Shown here piece by piece: positions 19,450 through 30,314 of a stretch of 31,287 nucleotides of DNA (its first letter is position 1; every line of letters starts with the position of its first letter). The DNA comes from Saccoglossus kowalevskii (Eukaryota; Hemichordata; Enteropneusta; Harrimaniidae), in assembly GCF_000003605.2 (NCBI RefSeq), contig NW_003134395.1, positions 2,020 to 33,306 of the forward strand, written 5' to 3'. The notes under the pieces were generated by a model that searched no databases, had not been told where the DNA came from, and saw nothing but the letters and a program-made list of their open reading frames with translations. Both the position numbers and the translations under genes were made by a program.

Positions 19450-21995
19450 TTTATGTTGAATAAAAGTAAGATGCATATTATGTTTTGACACGAACTTAGA
19501 CGATGGACGTACTTGTTAGTTACTTGCACAGTCACTAAAAAAGAGGTAAAAAGAGAAGGAGTCACAGCCAAAATAATCCTCCTAAACTTCTTTTGTTTTA
19601 GTCAAGTTTAATACCATAATCCCCTTTGTCTTATCGTCTTTTCACCCTAGGATCGTCGCCGACACGTCATTTACACTCGTTTTACCTCCATGACACATCC
19701 ATGCTTAGAAACAATGATGATTTCATCTCAGTCATCACATGCAACAGAAAAAGATTTGCTTCTTGAATATATCTGATCTCTGTGGTAATTCTTTACAATG
19801 ATTTGACATCGTTTAGAGGACGAACAATTATTTATGTGTGCAATTAGTCTACCATAAACCGGAAAACCGGAAAACTCAAACATTAAACCAAAACTGCCAG
19901 GCACCATGTTTAACCGGACTACCGAGGACGCCACAGTGTGATACTAGCAATATAAGATAATGTTCTTAATAAGGAGCCCCCTTCGAAACTGAGGACGGGA
20001 TGACAGCGAAATTTACAAACGAAAATGTCGAGCGTGGTGATAAAAATGCACATTTCGCTTTGTTTCTTTGTTTCCCCCCAAAAGCAACGATTTGGATAAT
20101 TTTATATGTTTCAATTTACATTTGTTTACTGCTTGTGCATATTTTATTGCACATCTGCTTACACTGGCGTATTGAAGACGCCAGGCACAATGTTATCAGT
20201 GACATGACGACGAATTAATCTTGCTACTTTAGGTACAGTATGGATCTAAAGACAAGGTACTTCTAGTACCGCTGGTTACCTATACTCCTCACTTGAATAC
20301 GAACATGCGTAACATAGCAACGCACTATTTAACCTTTAAACTTTCCGAATTCTAAGCACATCATACATCCATGCACTTCAGCTTTAATGTATTCGCGGAA
20401 TGATTCCGATAACGTTGATACGAAGTAAACAAGGTACTACGTGAAAATGTGTGTGACATACCAGACTATGAGTCATGATTGATTTACAACTTGAACAAAT
20501 TAACCAACAAACAAAGAGTCAAATTAAGTAATTGATTATTATTACTTTATTCGTTCAACATAAATATCACATGGAACTGTCGGCAAATAAATTATATAAA
20601 TATTTTTAAATTTTACAATTCACACTGAAACTAGAGGTTTATATTGGGCAATAACATTGGAACGTTTTCAACGTCGTCGTTGATTAGCTGGTTCGACTCA
20701 ACTGCCATTGAAATTTATAAATATTTATATAAATATACATGTATATTACGCCAAGAATACAGAATATGACGGTGATTTATTTCACCCAGAAAATAACACA
20801 ATTTCATTTTTAACTAAATAGAGATCCCGCACTGAGTTCATTTATTACTCAAAAAAAAATGTTTCTTTGTTATTAGTTGCTGCGTTATCTTTAGAATTCC
20901 TTCCAAGAAATGCATTTCGAATATAAATGCATGACACTTTCTGTACGCGTGGCGGAAAAATGATTGGGTGTATCAGTTTACATTTAACACGGCGGGCTTT
21001 AGTTGAAACTCCATTTTCAAGGTTAGGTACTCGAGTGTCCCTTCCCACTGGGATGAGTGATATCCCCAACCACGGTTATTAGTAACCGTACCCAAACCTA
21101 CTACTCTTGTCACAAATCATCTAAGACCTAATTACTAAGTGTATTTGCAATCATTAATATTAGGTATTAAAATTAAATAATTACTATATTGAATATAAAG
21201 AAATACAATAATTCAAAACGATTATATTAATAACCGAAATTGTGGGAGATTTTAAACTAGTACAGACACATTGGTTGATAAGGCAGATTGATACAAGAAG
21301 ACATGCCTGGTCCATATTTTGTCGAACGAGATAAACTTTCATTGCAAAGCGTAAAATGTATCATCATAACATTTGTATCGTATCGTATGCACTGGTCAAT
21401 CACACTTAGTGATTTGGTTTCTCATTTTTAGCGATTTGTTTGGTCATTGTTGTGGTCTTAATACTGTGTTGCTTTGTCGTAAAAGTTTCACTTAGGGCTA
21501 CGGTTTCAATAACGATGCTTATACTGGGAGGGTATCGCTTGTCAATGGTCCCCAGGTTATCTCCATTTTCGTCGAATCAAAGCAGCTGTAGTTAACAGAC
21601 TCGCCTGTAACAATGCGCCTTTAATTAATTCTTCGCGTACATGAGCAAAATAACACGCCGTTGGCTGTGAATGGCAAGTAGTTGGATGCTAAACTAAATT
21701 CTTTGTCTAAATTTGACCGCTCAGTTAATCGGATACGACGATGTAAGCTAATCCCCGTCCGATGTGTGTTTCTTTTGAGGTAGCTGTGATTAACTCAACG
21801 ATGTCATTCCAGATAAGAAACTTTATTTTTCGTGACTAAGGCGGCCCCATTCGATTCCTTTGTGCTGAAAAACGTTAATTGTCGCCCTTAAGCCTGATGA
21901 TCTTACTTGTAATAACAAATTTTGTTAATCGTATTTCGCTGAAATTTCTAAAGAAACAAAAACAAGTCAACGAACAACTTGAAATAAACTATGTT
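19450..21995. other. Unique AT-rich DNA, no confident gene
   Basis: Several short frames are open on both strands, none recognisable. Small hairpins include ACGGTTA TTAG TAACCGT (21072-21089). AT-rich palindromic stretches occur at 20580-20740. The 72-codon frame at 20000-20218 is listed separately. Confidence 0.45.
20000..20218 (+). CDS. Weak candidate small membrane protein
   Basis: The frame starts at an ATG with G at -3 (GGGATGA) and encodes 72 residues. The first 30 are polar and charged (MTAKFTNENVERGDKNAHFA). Residues of roughly 31 to 54 are strongly hydrophobic (TIWIILYVSIYICLLLVHIL) and could form one transmembrane helix. The last 15 are polar. That layout resembles known membrane micropeptides, but hydrophobic stretches also arise readily from T-rich random DNA. 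There is no homology I recognise and no promoter, and overlapping frames are similarly open. It is listed only because the layout is orderly. Confidence 0.15.
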   Translation: MTAKFTNENVERGDKNAHFALFLCFPPKATIWIILYVSIYICLLLVHILLHICLHWRIEDARHNVISDMTTN

Positions 21996-22071
21996 GGCGA
22001 ACAGATGGGACTGGACTGATCCAGCAACACTTTGACGAACAGGTGGGACTGGACTGACCCAGCGATATTCG
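21996..22071. repeat. 38-bp tandem duplication
   Basis: GGCGAACAGATGGGACTGGA at 21996 recurs as GACGAACAGGTGGGACTGGA at 22034. Each is followed by CTGAYCCAGC, giving two diverged 38-bp copies. Confidence 0.85.
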
Positions 22072-23323
22072 CTAGACTCCAATTATTCATTCTCTGCTTT
22101 TATTTTCGGTAGTTCACAGTAAATGCATAGTGTCATTAGATGACTGCAAAACTTCGTGGTGGACCTCATCAAATGTTTGATTAGCACACAGGACTTTAGT
22201 TTACTTGAAAAACAAAACTGTGTTTGTGATTACGCTCTTTGAGTTTTATACGATTCCGTGTCAAATAGAACATTTTGGCCTTACTTATACTGTTCACGGT
22301 GAATTAACATCGAACATCAACTGCTGCTTTTGTGGTTCGTTGATTCCTGATTTTTTGTGGTGAAAAAGATCAAAAACCACAACTTCTTGTGTGCATAAGA
22401 AAAGAGGAAGCAGTATACATGATCAGTACGGTTCACATGTCGTTTTAGAACACTTGCAAAAGTCATTCATCAAAAACAAAATGTGTGTTATAGTTGTTTT
22501 CCAGCGCGAGTAGACGATGGACTGCTCCGTTCCTGTAGTAAAGCTGTTTCGGACTGAAAAGAATAAAAACACGTACTGTTGTCTCCTGTATTTGAATGGT
22601 GACTTACACTTCATTATAAGCTCAGTCGATTAAATGTACGCGCTGATGTGCGATGTTAAAAAACAACACGAGATTTTTACGCAATATTTTCTGTTTTCGG
22701 TCTAATTATGACAAACTGATTTTCAAATACATTGTGTGTATGAAATATGGTGCTCGGTCCCTGGTAAGATCATAGAAACTTGGTATTTGGATAGAATATC
22801 TTTATTTTACATGGACCTGTGATTTGGTCACGTTGTATGTTTTTGGTGTCAATTTATCTCCACAAAACTCTGACTGTTTCTGAGCTCAGTCCACTAAAGA
22901 AATAAAAGTTCTGTTCTTTAGTGGCCAGAGTTCTGAGCTGGCCTGGATGCTAATTATTCGTGTATTCGCATTACGGGATTGTTTACGAAATCAATAAACC
23001 GAAGCGATCATGGGGAGGACAAAGTCGTCTTTTCGCCTCCTCTACACCTGCCATGGTTCAGCCACAATCAATCAAATTGATTTGTACGTACGTGATTTCA
23101 AATTGCATCTTGTTATTTTTTATTCCCGTTTTATTATTTAAAATGGCGCAAAACATTCTTTTGAATTACGCATCACATATTGTATACGTACTAGTATATA
23201 AACACGTATGTTAATACTGTCTATGTTATTCGGAATGACAAGAAAATCTCTCGGCTTGGCGTATACGTTTGTACTTCACCACGCTTTCTTTCACATCGCT
23301 TGTCACACTATTTCGGAATTACT
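22072..23323. other. Unique DNA with one strong hairpin
   Basis: CCACTAAAGAA (22891-22901) and TTCTTTAGTGG (22914-22924) form a perfect 11-bp stem with a 12-base loop. GAGCTCAG and CTGAGCTG on either side may extend it. No gene recognised. Confidence 0.45.
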
Positions 23324-23670
23324 TCACACAACGTTACCCTTAATTGAGTTCGAAACTTTTTGTATGTGCCCTTCTGATTGCTGATATGCGCCCATTTTGT
23401 TTGAAATCACTACTGTGTTGCACCGGGGAAACGTTGTTTTGTTTCCATAGTGATACCGCATTGTGGTCAATGTCATTGTCTCCAACTCGTGCCGTAAAGC
23501 CGTCAATGAAAACGTATTTCCTTGTTCATTCGTCAAACCGCACTGGTTTATTTGTGTCGCGTGTTAGTCAAATATTGCCATGGCAAATAGTGACCGTGCG
23601 TAGTGGCGACAATCTAGGTCCAGGTGTTTTGAAATGTGCTGAATTTCTCGTATTACAATTCCATTGATCG
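23324..23670. other. Segment open in overlapping frames on both strands
   Basis: A plus frame (23344-23667) and two minus frames are open here. One minus frame, from about 23525 down to its TAA at 23342-23344, lacks an ATG, follows an in-frame stop, and reads KYVFIDGFTARVGDNDIDHN near its start. I cannot decide which, if any, is coding, and no family is recognised with confidence. The mixture itself shows how weak by-eye coding evidence is in this DNA. Confidence 0.2.
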
Positions 23671-23854
23671 ATAGAAATACACAAACCGTAAAGGATCAAC
23701 ATCATCAACAAAAACAAAAGAGATTATTGAGCGTTGATTTGTTTATTCAGCTACCGGCCAGCACTCTTTGAAATTAATTACACAAATTATCTGTTTCATC
23801 ACTGTGGTTTTGTTTATACTAATTACAGCTACTGATTTGTACAATCTCGGTCAA

Positions 23855-23992
23855 TGACGTCATGGAGTCACGTGTAATGCGTGTGTCACCTATCATTACG
23901 GCGTGGTTTGGTGCCTGGCGCCCGATGCTCATGATCTTGGCAATGCAAATAAGCACGGTTTCTTTTTTTAGTCACCGTGATATAAGTAAACA
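23855..23992. promoter_or_regulatory. Cluster of transcription-factor-like motifs
   Basis: Within 140 bp there are a perfect CRE TGACGTCA (23855-23862), an E-box CACGTG (23869-23874), an octamer ATGCAAAT (23943-23950, POU-type) and a forkhead core GTAAACA (23986-23992). Each motif is short and expected occasionally by chance. The density is suggestive of an enhancer or promoter but not proof. Confidence 0.25.
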
Positions 23993-24136
23993 GATGGTAA
24001 CTTGTTAGAGCACCGAGAGACAAAGTGTCACGGTAAATATGGGTTCTCGTGACGCCACGTTTGAAACACACTGAAACAGACGTGGATATTGATTTTGAAT
24101 AAAATAAATAGCTTTTGTGTTACGTATTTATTCCAG

Positions 24137-24246
24137 GCTTTACTTTATATGAACCGTTTGATTTATGTGGCGATCAGCGTTCAAGTTCAGAATTACCATT
24201 ACATTTACAACTGCGCATGCGCGGGTTTGAAAAACAGCAATTATAG
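24137..24246 (+). CDS. Weak candidate terminal exon, unknown product
   Basis: An acceptor-like TATTTATTCCAG ends at 24136. Taking two bases as the end of a split codon, the frame then reads FTLYEPFDLCGDQRSSSELP and continues through LHLQLRMRGFEKQQL to TAG at 24244-24246. The peptide is rich in charged and polar residues, which random AT-rich frames seldom are. A second frame over the same bases is also open and equally usable from the same acceptor, so the call is ambiguous. No upstream donor of the right phase was identified. The NRF1-type palindrome TGCGCATGCGCG lies inside at 24212-24223, which argues as well for a promoter as for an exon. Confidence 0.15.
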
Positions 24247-25128
24247 CTTTCTTGCTTTGAGCTCTTGTCATTTGTTATTGTGTTCTTAGCTTTGAGATAC
24301 TATGATGTGATATTCGGTTGGGAAAAATCGAGTGGACTGGGTTCCCCGGCTAGGTTCACATATTTGACATAGGCTTGCACAAAGATGACCAACCAATATC
24401 GTATTTTGACAACAAATCATTCACAAGAGACAGCAAATCTCTCAATTCAAGCTTCTCCCAACGTAAATCAGTAAGATTCGTAAACGTTCTAACTACGCAT
24501 GCGTCCTCTATATGGACCCATAGTTCCTAGGGACTGTGGACATGCTGTACTGTTTAAGATGGCGTTGTTTAATACGTCATTATTGTCACACATCTCGTTT
24601 ACAGCACAACTTGAATGAAATCTACGACATTGCCGTCCGTACAGGTTTTTATTTTTACCTCCAATGTACAAACATGGGGATATCTTATTTTAGCTCTATG
24701 ATACAACCACGTACTACTATTGTTCTACTATATATCACGGTGTCCCCACCATAGACAGACAGTGGGTAGACTGTATATAAATAGACTCAACACGGTGATT
24801 TGCAGATTATTAAGAGCATTGTCTGTGATTTGTTTCTGTATTTAAATATCGATAAAAGATGCTCCCTCAAGTGAGTGACAAAAGCCACTAGTCTGGCTGA
24901 GTCAAAAAGAGATCAAATCCAATGATTTCTAACGTCACGATTTAATAAAATTGATAAGCAATCCAACAATTGCTATTTATAGGTAGTAGGACACACTGTT
25001 TAAATACCCGGAAAATAATAATAAACATGAAAATCAGGTGGTAAATTTATGTTTATAATTCTAATTTTTCACATTGAAAACAACGTTTGTAGACATTGAA
25101 ATTTATAGTAGATCCATGAACAGACCCT
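24247..25128. other. Unique DNA with palindromic promoter-like motifs
   Basis: ACGCATGCGT (24495-24504) is a perfect palindrome. AAGATGGCG (around 24557) is a YY1-like sequence with a good start context, but its frame encodes only 19 residues. GGGACTGTGG nearby resembles the dispersed AGAGGGACTGTG motif. No gene is supported. Confidence 0.4.
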
Positions 25129-25139
25129 CTATCTATCTG

Positions 25140-25208
<69 letters not shown>
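25129..25208. repeat. (CTAT)20 microsatellite
   Basis: Twenty tetramers, of which one (25137-25140) is CTGT. Almost perfect, so likely variable in length. Confidence 0.98.
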
Positions 25209-25388
25209 ATATGATCTAATGGGTCATTAATATTTTTTTACATTATTTCATGTAACTGTATTGTAGTAGATTTTAGATATCTAACTTGTTATGTTTATTT
25301 TAACACCTTTATTGCATTTCATAAACCAAAATAGATATGTAATTCATTCTATAAGGTTGTAATAAAGAATTATCTTATCTTATCTTAC
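25209..25388 (+). mobile_element. Possible 3' end of a non-LTR retrotransposon
   Basis: AT-rich sequence ends in GGTTGTAATAAAGAATTATC followed by short TTATC repeats (25370-25388). A polyadenylation-like AATAAAG directly before a simple tandem tail is typical of LINE 3' ends in many animals. No reverse transcriptase frame is present, so it would be a severely 5'-truncated copy. A chance arrangement is possible. Confidence 0.35.
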
Positions 25389-25552
25389 CAAATATATATA
25401 TATATTGGTTGTGAACCATGGTATACAATGAAAATCTAGACGCTTCATGGAACACCCTCGACAATCACAACCATGTTTGTATGTTTTTCTCACCTTTTAC
25501 ACCAAATTTCTGAGATAAACCACTAGCACAATTGAAGTGGATTGGCCAACTC

Positions 25553-25776
25553 CGCATGGAGTCCGCAACAGCCATAGTAATTTGAATGCAGGTAAATGTC
25601 AACAAACCCTCATCAAAACAAATTAAAGAATTGTCACCTAATGTAGTAACATTTTTTCAGGAGTTATCCTCTTGTGTCCACATGGACTCCGCAACAGCCA
25701 TAGAAATTTGAATGCCGGTAAATGCTAACAAACCCTCATTAAAACAAATCAAAGAATTGTCACGTAAAGTAGGAAC
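25553..25776. repeat. Tandem duplication, 126-bp period
   Basis: CATGGAGTCCGCAACAGCCA at 25555 recurs as CATGGACTCCGCAACAGCCA at 25681. Homology continues for about 98 bp through AACAAACCCTCATYAAAACA and AAAGAATTGTCAC. A fragment of a third start, CCGCATGG, follows near 25777. Confidence 0.9.
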
Positions 25777-27102
25777 CCGCATGGTTCCATTATGACGGGT
25801 GGAGATCCGGAAATAGTAGCACTGTGTGAAATATCATGTCTCAAAACTGAAGACGATAGAATTCATTATATCATACAGTATTCAAAGTAAACAAAGACTT
25901 TTCTGTTAAGTGCCACGCGTTGAACTAATTCAGAACGAAACCATATTAAAATATCCTTTGTGCACTTTTAGAACGCGTGTCAGCTTGCCAGAACAAAATC
26001 CCAAATCAATTGGTCGATTGTTGGTGACAAAGCATCGACATAACGAGTTACAGTGTCTTGCGTTCGTTTTGTTCAATATTCCCATTCATCACGTACACTT
26101 TATGACGCGTCCTCCTTTGTGTGTTTCTCTTCAAAAATCCGGCACGCGAACGCGTCTTTGTCATGGTAACACACCCACGTGCTTACTGTTTTTACACCCA
26201 ATTCACGAAAAATAGCTCCACCCCTAGATTTCCGTGAGGGATACGTCCCGCCCCGACAACCATTCCGCCCACAAATAAAAACTCATGAAGTATTCATAAT
26301 TAAGGTTCCGCTACACCCCAGGCAAGTCTTTGTTTGTGTCGCGTGCCACTTTTAACTTCGAATAAACAAACAAAAGATTTATAGGAATACCACATTTTCT
26401 TTGTACAAAGTAACCGTGGTCCCGAGGACATCTGTATTAAAATCGAGCTAATAACGCAGTTTATTTTCTATACGATTGAGAAGATTGTGTATACCCAGTT
26501 ATATTGCTTATATTGCTTTATATTTTCCTAGACAACGTTAGAAATAATGTTCATATTCAAAATATCCGTCCGGTATAACGGATATATATGGTTCTACATG
26601 TACACTTGATGTACAAAATATAGGTGCATGATTCTAAAGGATCAAAACTGGAAAAACAATATCGTGAGCGTATCAAATGCGCGTCAACAATGAACATAAT
26701 ATGGTGTTGAATTCGAGTTGGTTGTTTACTAGAAATACATAAGTTCACTTTGACCATACTCCTCTACAAGATTAGAGGATCTATGTTTTGACATTGTATA
26801 CACGTCAACGTATCCGTTATCATTGACCTCCTTCCCCACGAAACAAACTCAGTGACGATTAGGTCGAGTGTCGAGGTCACACAGCTGCGGACGCACCTAT
26901 TGAAAAGTTCAACCTGTCACGATTTGGGGGTCCTGTCGCAGCAGTGAGAACTGAAAGTGGATTTACAAAGAGCTGTCACGATTTAAAATAACATCTCAGA
27001 TATTCGACTCCGTGTACTTTTCAGTGAATTCTTATATTTAACCATATACCTTAGATATCTTTCTAAGGTCTATGATTTAACATAAGTTTTAAGTTCAAGT
27101 TG
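25777..27102. other. Unique DNA with a GC-richer patch
   Basis: Positions 26100-26280 are GC- and CpG-richer and contain CCCGCCCC and ACACGCGAACGCGT-like sequence, perhaps promoter-like. The frame at 25910-26215 begins at GTG, not ATG. GTCACGATTT occurs twice near 26917 and 26976. A small hairpin, ACCTTAG..CTAAGGT, is near 27047. No gene recognised. Confidence 0.4.
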
Positions 27103-28153
27103 TTGACGAATGGTCACGGTAACTTGACACTGGTGCAAGTTAATGTTCAATAATAAACAAACAATAAACACTGGGAAGGGGAAAACTAATATTTGGCGTG
27201 CGCACAAATAAATTATATGGTTCACATCTGTTTTTAGTCAATTTATTTCGATGAAAAACAAAATATAAAACCACACATATCTTCCCTTCTTTACGGATTA
27301 TTACTTACGTGCCAGTTTTTTGGCACCATGTATGGTGGTATCGGCAAATTGTCCAATGACAATTCAAATTTCAAATTTTCGATATACTAAAGGACGAGTG
27401 CAATATAGCTAGACGGATCCTAGACGAAATGTCTAGTCTATGTGTTGGCTGCAGCATGAATGTGAAATAGATTTTAACTCTATGGTTGTGACTTAATCCT
27501 GCCAGTTGAACGACTATGATCACTGTACTGAACGTGGCTTCAAGTTTTATGACTACTGCCCTCAACGCTTTGAGACGATTCTCGCCGCAAGCGAAGTATG
27601 CCTGAATCACGATCGGAACCAATAAACCTCGGTTTGTATGTTCATGGCATGGGGGCCGGTGGCCCTAGTCGGGATCGCAGTAGCCTATCGGCGAGTAACT
27701 AGAATCGAGTCTAGAATTTTCCATCTTCCTGATGACAGAAAGGGCTGGAGCAGGTCCGTCTGGTCATGGGTGCACCAACAGAAGAAGAAGATTGAGTGTC
27801 TACTACCGGGATGAGTTTTGGAATTTATTTTCCTCAAGCTTTACAGTATCATTGGACATATTAAAATTGCTTATATATAATTGTAAACCATAACACAGAT
27901 CTTTCGAATATCAATATGTCTTCACGGTTATCAAGGACAAGGTTTAGAATTATTTAAAATTAATTTGTATACACGCTTATACTGGTAAATTGTAACTTGT
28001 ATTTTTGAAATTGTGTTCCGATTTGAATGCACACTGACGCACTGACAGGATGGGTTGGCATCGGTGCCGTGGATTATGGTTGTTTAACGTTGGTGTTGAA
28101 GAGAGGGATTCAGTAAGTCTAACATTTAATTGAAGGATTATCAAAACTTCTCA
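27103..28153 (+). repeat. 1-kb duplicated unit, copy 1
   Basis: The unit begins TTGACGAATGGTCACGGTAA and matches 29202-30166 along nearly its whole length in direct orientation. In 27831-28082 I count 7 substitutions in about 250 aligned bases, so the copies are recent. Copy 1 has extra sequence at about 27300-27345 containing a hairpin (GTGCCA..TGGCAC), and extra bases near 28080-28105 and 28130-28144. It lacks 24 bp present in copy 2 near 27718. Its plus frame from ATG 27638 stops at TGA 27812-27814. Confidence 0.93.
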
Positions 28154-28329
28154 TAGAGTGATATCTGAGCCGACATTTAGAGGGTCGATTATTCAGTGCA
28201 GCTTTCTCAGACTCTGATGTTTTATACAACAATTTCAACATAGTTACATTCCTAAACAAGGATAGCTTGCACAGTTCGCATTGCTTCAATGCCTGTTAGT
28301 AACGAGTATTGGAAGGGACGGGGGGCGTC

Positions 28330-28545
28330 ATGGACGAAACTACGCGATCCTCTCAAGTGGTTATTATACAATCATCTGAGGCGATTACCCAAAAATATTC
28401 ATTGCATAGGGCGTTTGTTAATTACAATTGTTTTGGCAAATATGTTGAGCCAGCAGTGAAGTTGAACGCTGCTCCCCGAGTACATCCGACAGTCTTCAGC
28501 CGTTGCTCAGTTTACGGTCTACGATTTATAGCCCGCCCTCAATGA
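28330..28545 (+). CDS. Small open frame between the duplicated units, unknown product
   Basis: The ATG at 28330 has G at -3 and G at +4 (GTCATGG), a favourable vertebrate-type context. The frame encodes 71 residues starting MDETTRSSQVVIIQSSEAIT and ending near GLRFIARPQ. The segment is CpG-richer than its surroundings. It ends 45 bp upstream of the next ATG frame (28591) on the same strand, so it could be an upstream open frame in a 5' leader, a separate exon, or chance. No domain, signal peptide or transmembrane segment is apparent and I recognise no family. Confidence 0.2.
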   Translation: MDETTRSSQVVIIQSSEAITQKYSLHRAFVNYNCFGKYVEPAVKLNAAPRVHPTVFSRCSVYGLRFIARPQ

Positions 28546-28590
28546 AATCAATAACAGTGGAGAAATTGAACAACAAACACATCAACAAAA

Positions 28591-30314
28591 ATGGCGTCTT
28601 TTCGATTTACGCATGTTTTCTCACAAACTACCAAATATTTGCCAACTGTGGCATGTTCTGAGGTTAAAGTTAACATAGTATGTTTGCAGAGTATAGCTCG
28701 TTATTCTATGATTTCTTCAAGCCTACCAGGAGTCGAGGTTCCAGGTGAGAATGATCCACAATCGTACGTAAACTTGGCAGTACCTGTGCACACACACAGC
28801 ACTCAGACCATACTTGACATTTACATGTTTCTGCTTTACCAAAGCGATGATCCTTTTTATTAATTTCCATCATTTTCAGGCATTTTTTTTATGTGCTATA
28901 GTTTTTTTTGAGAGAGATCCTCTTCATCTTGCCATCTTCTCAGTCAGTGCAAATAACGTGTTACAGTAAATATGAATAGCGCCCCCACATGTTAAAAACG
29001 AAGGAATTGAGTAAACGTTTCTCATCAAATGATTACATCAAGAGTTTATAAGAGAAGGGTAAAGGCAGAAAACTGTTTTATAAACATAATATGTAGCAGG
29101 CAATGCCTAATGAACCAGCGCAACCGGGTAGTTTATTGATTTACTAAAAATAAAACTTGACGTAATCATGGAGCGTCGAAACGCATGAACTGTGTAAGTT
29201 TTTGACGAATGGTCACGGTAACTTGACACTGGTGTGAGTTAATGTTCAATAATAAACAAACAATAAACACCGGGAAAGGGAAAACTAATATTTGCCGTGC
29301 GCACAAATAAATTGTATGGTTACATATGTTTTTAGTCAATTTATTTAGATGGACAAGAAAATAAAATATGAAACGATACATTTTTTCTCTTTTTTCGGAT
29401 CATTCGGCAAATTGTCCAATGACAATTCAAATTTTTGAAATACTATAGGACAAGTGCAACATAGCTAGACGGATCCTAGACAAAATGTCTTGGCTGCAGC
29501 TGAGCATGAATGTGCAATAGATTTTAACTCTATGGTTGTGACTAATCCTGCTAGTTGAATGACTATGATGACTGACTGTACTGAGTGTGGCTTCAAGTTT
29601 TATGACTACTGCACTCACCTCAAGTGAAGTATGCCTAATCACGATCAGAGCCAATAAACATCATGTTCATGGCCTGGGGGATGGTGGCCCTAGTCGGAAT
29701 CGCAGTAGCCCATCGGCGAGTAACTAGAATCGAGTCTAGAATTGTCCAGGCATGTATTGAGTGTCTTTACCATCTTCCTGATGACAGAAAGGGCTGGAGG
29801 AGGTCCGTCTGGTCATGGGTGCACCAACGGAAGAAGAAGATTGAGTGTCTACTACCGGGACGAGTTTCGGAATTTATTTTCCTCACGCTTTACAGTATCA
29901 TTGGACATATTATAATTGCTTATATATAATTGTAAACCATAACACAGATCTTTCGAATATCAATATGTCTTCACGGTTATCAAGGACAAGGTTTAGAATT
30001 ATTTAAAATTAATTTGTATACATGCTTATACTGGTAAATTGTAACTTGTATTCTTGAAATTGTGTTCCGATTTGAATGCACACTGATGCACTGACAGGGT
30101 GGGTTGGCATTGGTGCCGTGGATTATGGTTGGGAGGGATTCAGTAAGTCTAAAATTTAACTTCTCACGGAAAGCAAATATCATAAATAATAATGATACTA
30201 TGATGAGATAATAATAACTGATTTATCTATCTGTATTTTGTAGATTTATCAACACAGATTAATAGAAGACGAAGTAAACAAATAGCATTCAGGAATAAAT
30301 TTGTAAAAGCACCT
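28591..30314 (+). CDS. Candidate split gene (two exons seen), unknown product, partial
   Basis: Exon 1 starts at ATG 28591 in an excellent context (AAAAATGGC) and ends at 28744 before GTGAGA, a good donor. It leaves one base of a split codon. A plausible second exon, 30244-30314, follows a pyrimidine-rich acceptor (CTGTATTTTGTAG) and ends before GTAAGT, a consensus donor. Its first two bases complete the codon as GAT, and 23 codons follow (LSTQINRRRSKQIAFRNKF..). The first 23 residues, MASFRFTHVFSQTTKYLPTV and on, contain Arg and Lys but no acidic residue, so a mitochondrial presequence is conceivable; this is inference. The next exon would lie further right or beyond the window. Without splicing, the first frame runs 90 codons to a stop at 28861-28863. 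The proposed intron contains copy 2 of the 1-kb unit. No family is recognised. Confidence 0.28.
29202..30166 (+). repeat. 1-kb duplicated unit, copy 2
   Basis: This is the direct-repeat partner of 27103-28153, with shared start TTGACGAATGGTCACGGTAA and a shared end around AACTTCTCA. It is somewhat shorter because of several small deletions. Both copies contain AATTGTC CAAT GACAATT, a perfect small hairpin. No tRNA-primer site or polypurine tract is seen beside the copies, so they do not look like retrotransposon LTRs. Confidence 0.93.
29663..29929 (+). CDS. 88-codon open frame in duplicate copy 2, unknown product
   Basis: The frame starts at ATG 29663 (a second ATG is six bases later) and encodes 88 residues. 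The first part is hydrophobic (MAWGMVALVGIAVAHRRV), the middle basic with Trp (WRRSVWSWVHQRKKK), and the end hydrophobic again. The copy-1 counterpart keeps the frame across a 24-base indel but stops at codon 59, where CGA has become TGA, and shows CGG to CAG; both fit decay of methylated CpG. The basic, Trp-rich segment faintly resembles the region before the catalytic domain of PIF/Harbinger-type nucleases, but I cannot align it convincingly. It may equally be a non-coding frame. Confidence 0.18.
   Translation: MFMAWGMVALVGIAVAHRRVTRIESRIVQACIECLYHLPDDRKGWRRSVWSWVHQRKKKIECLLPGRVSEFIFLTLYSIIGHIIIAYI

Noticed and set aside
20845..21069. Minus-strand frame of 74 residues
   Set aside because: It starts at TTG, and another frame over the same bases reads equally well as protein from an acceptor-like site, so the impression is not discriminating.
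25910..26215. 101-residue plus-strand frame
   Set aside because: The start is GTG. The longest ATG-initiated part is short, and no family or splice signals support it.
27103..30166. LTR retrotransposon
   Set aside because: The 1-kb repeats are direct, but there is no primer-binding site after the first, no polypurine tract before the second, no gag or pol, and no clear flanking target duplication.
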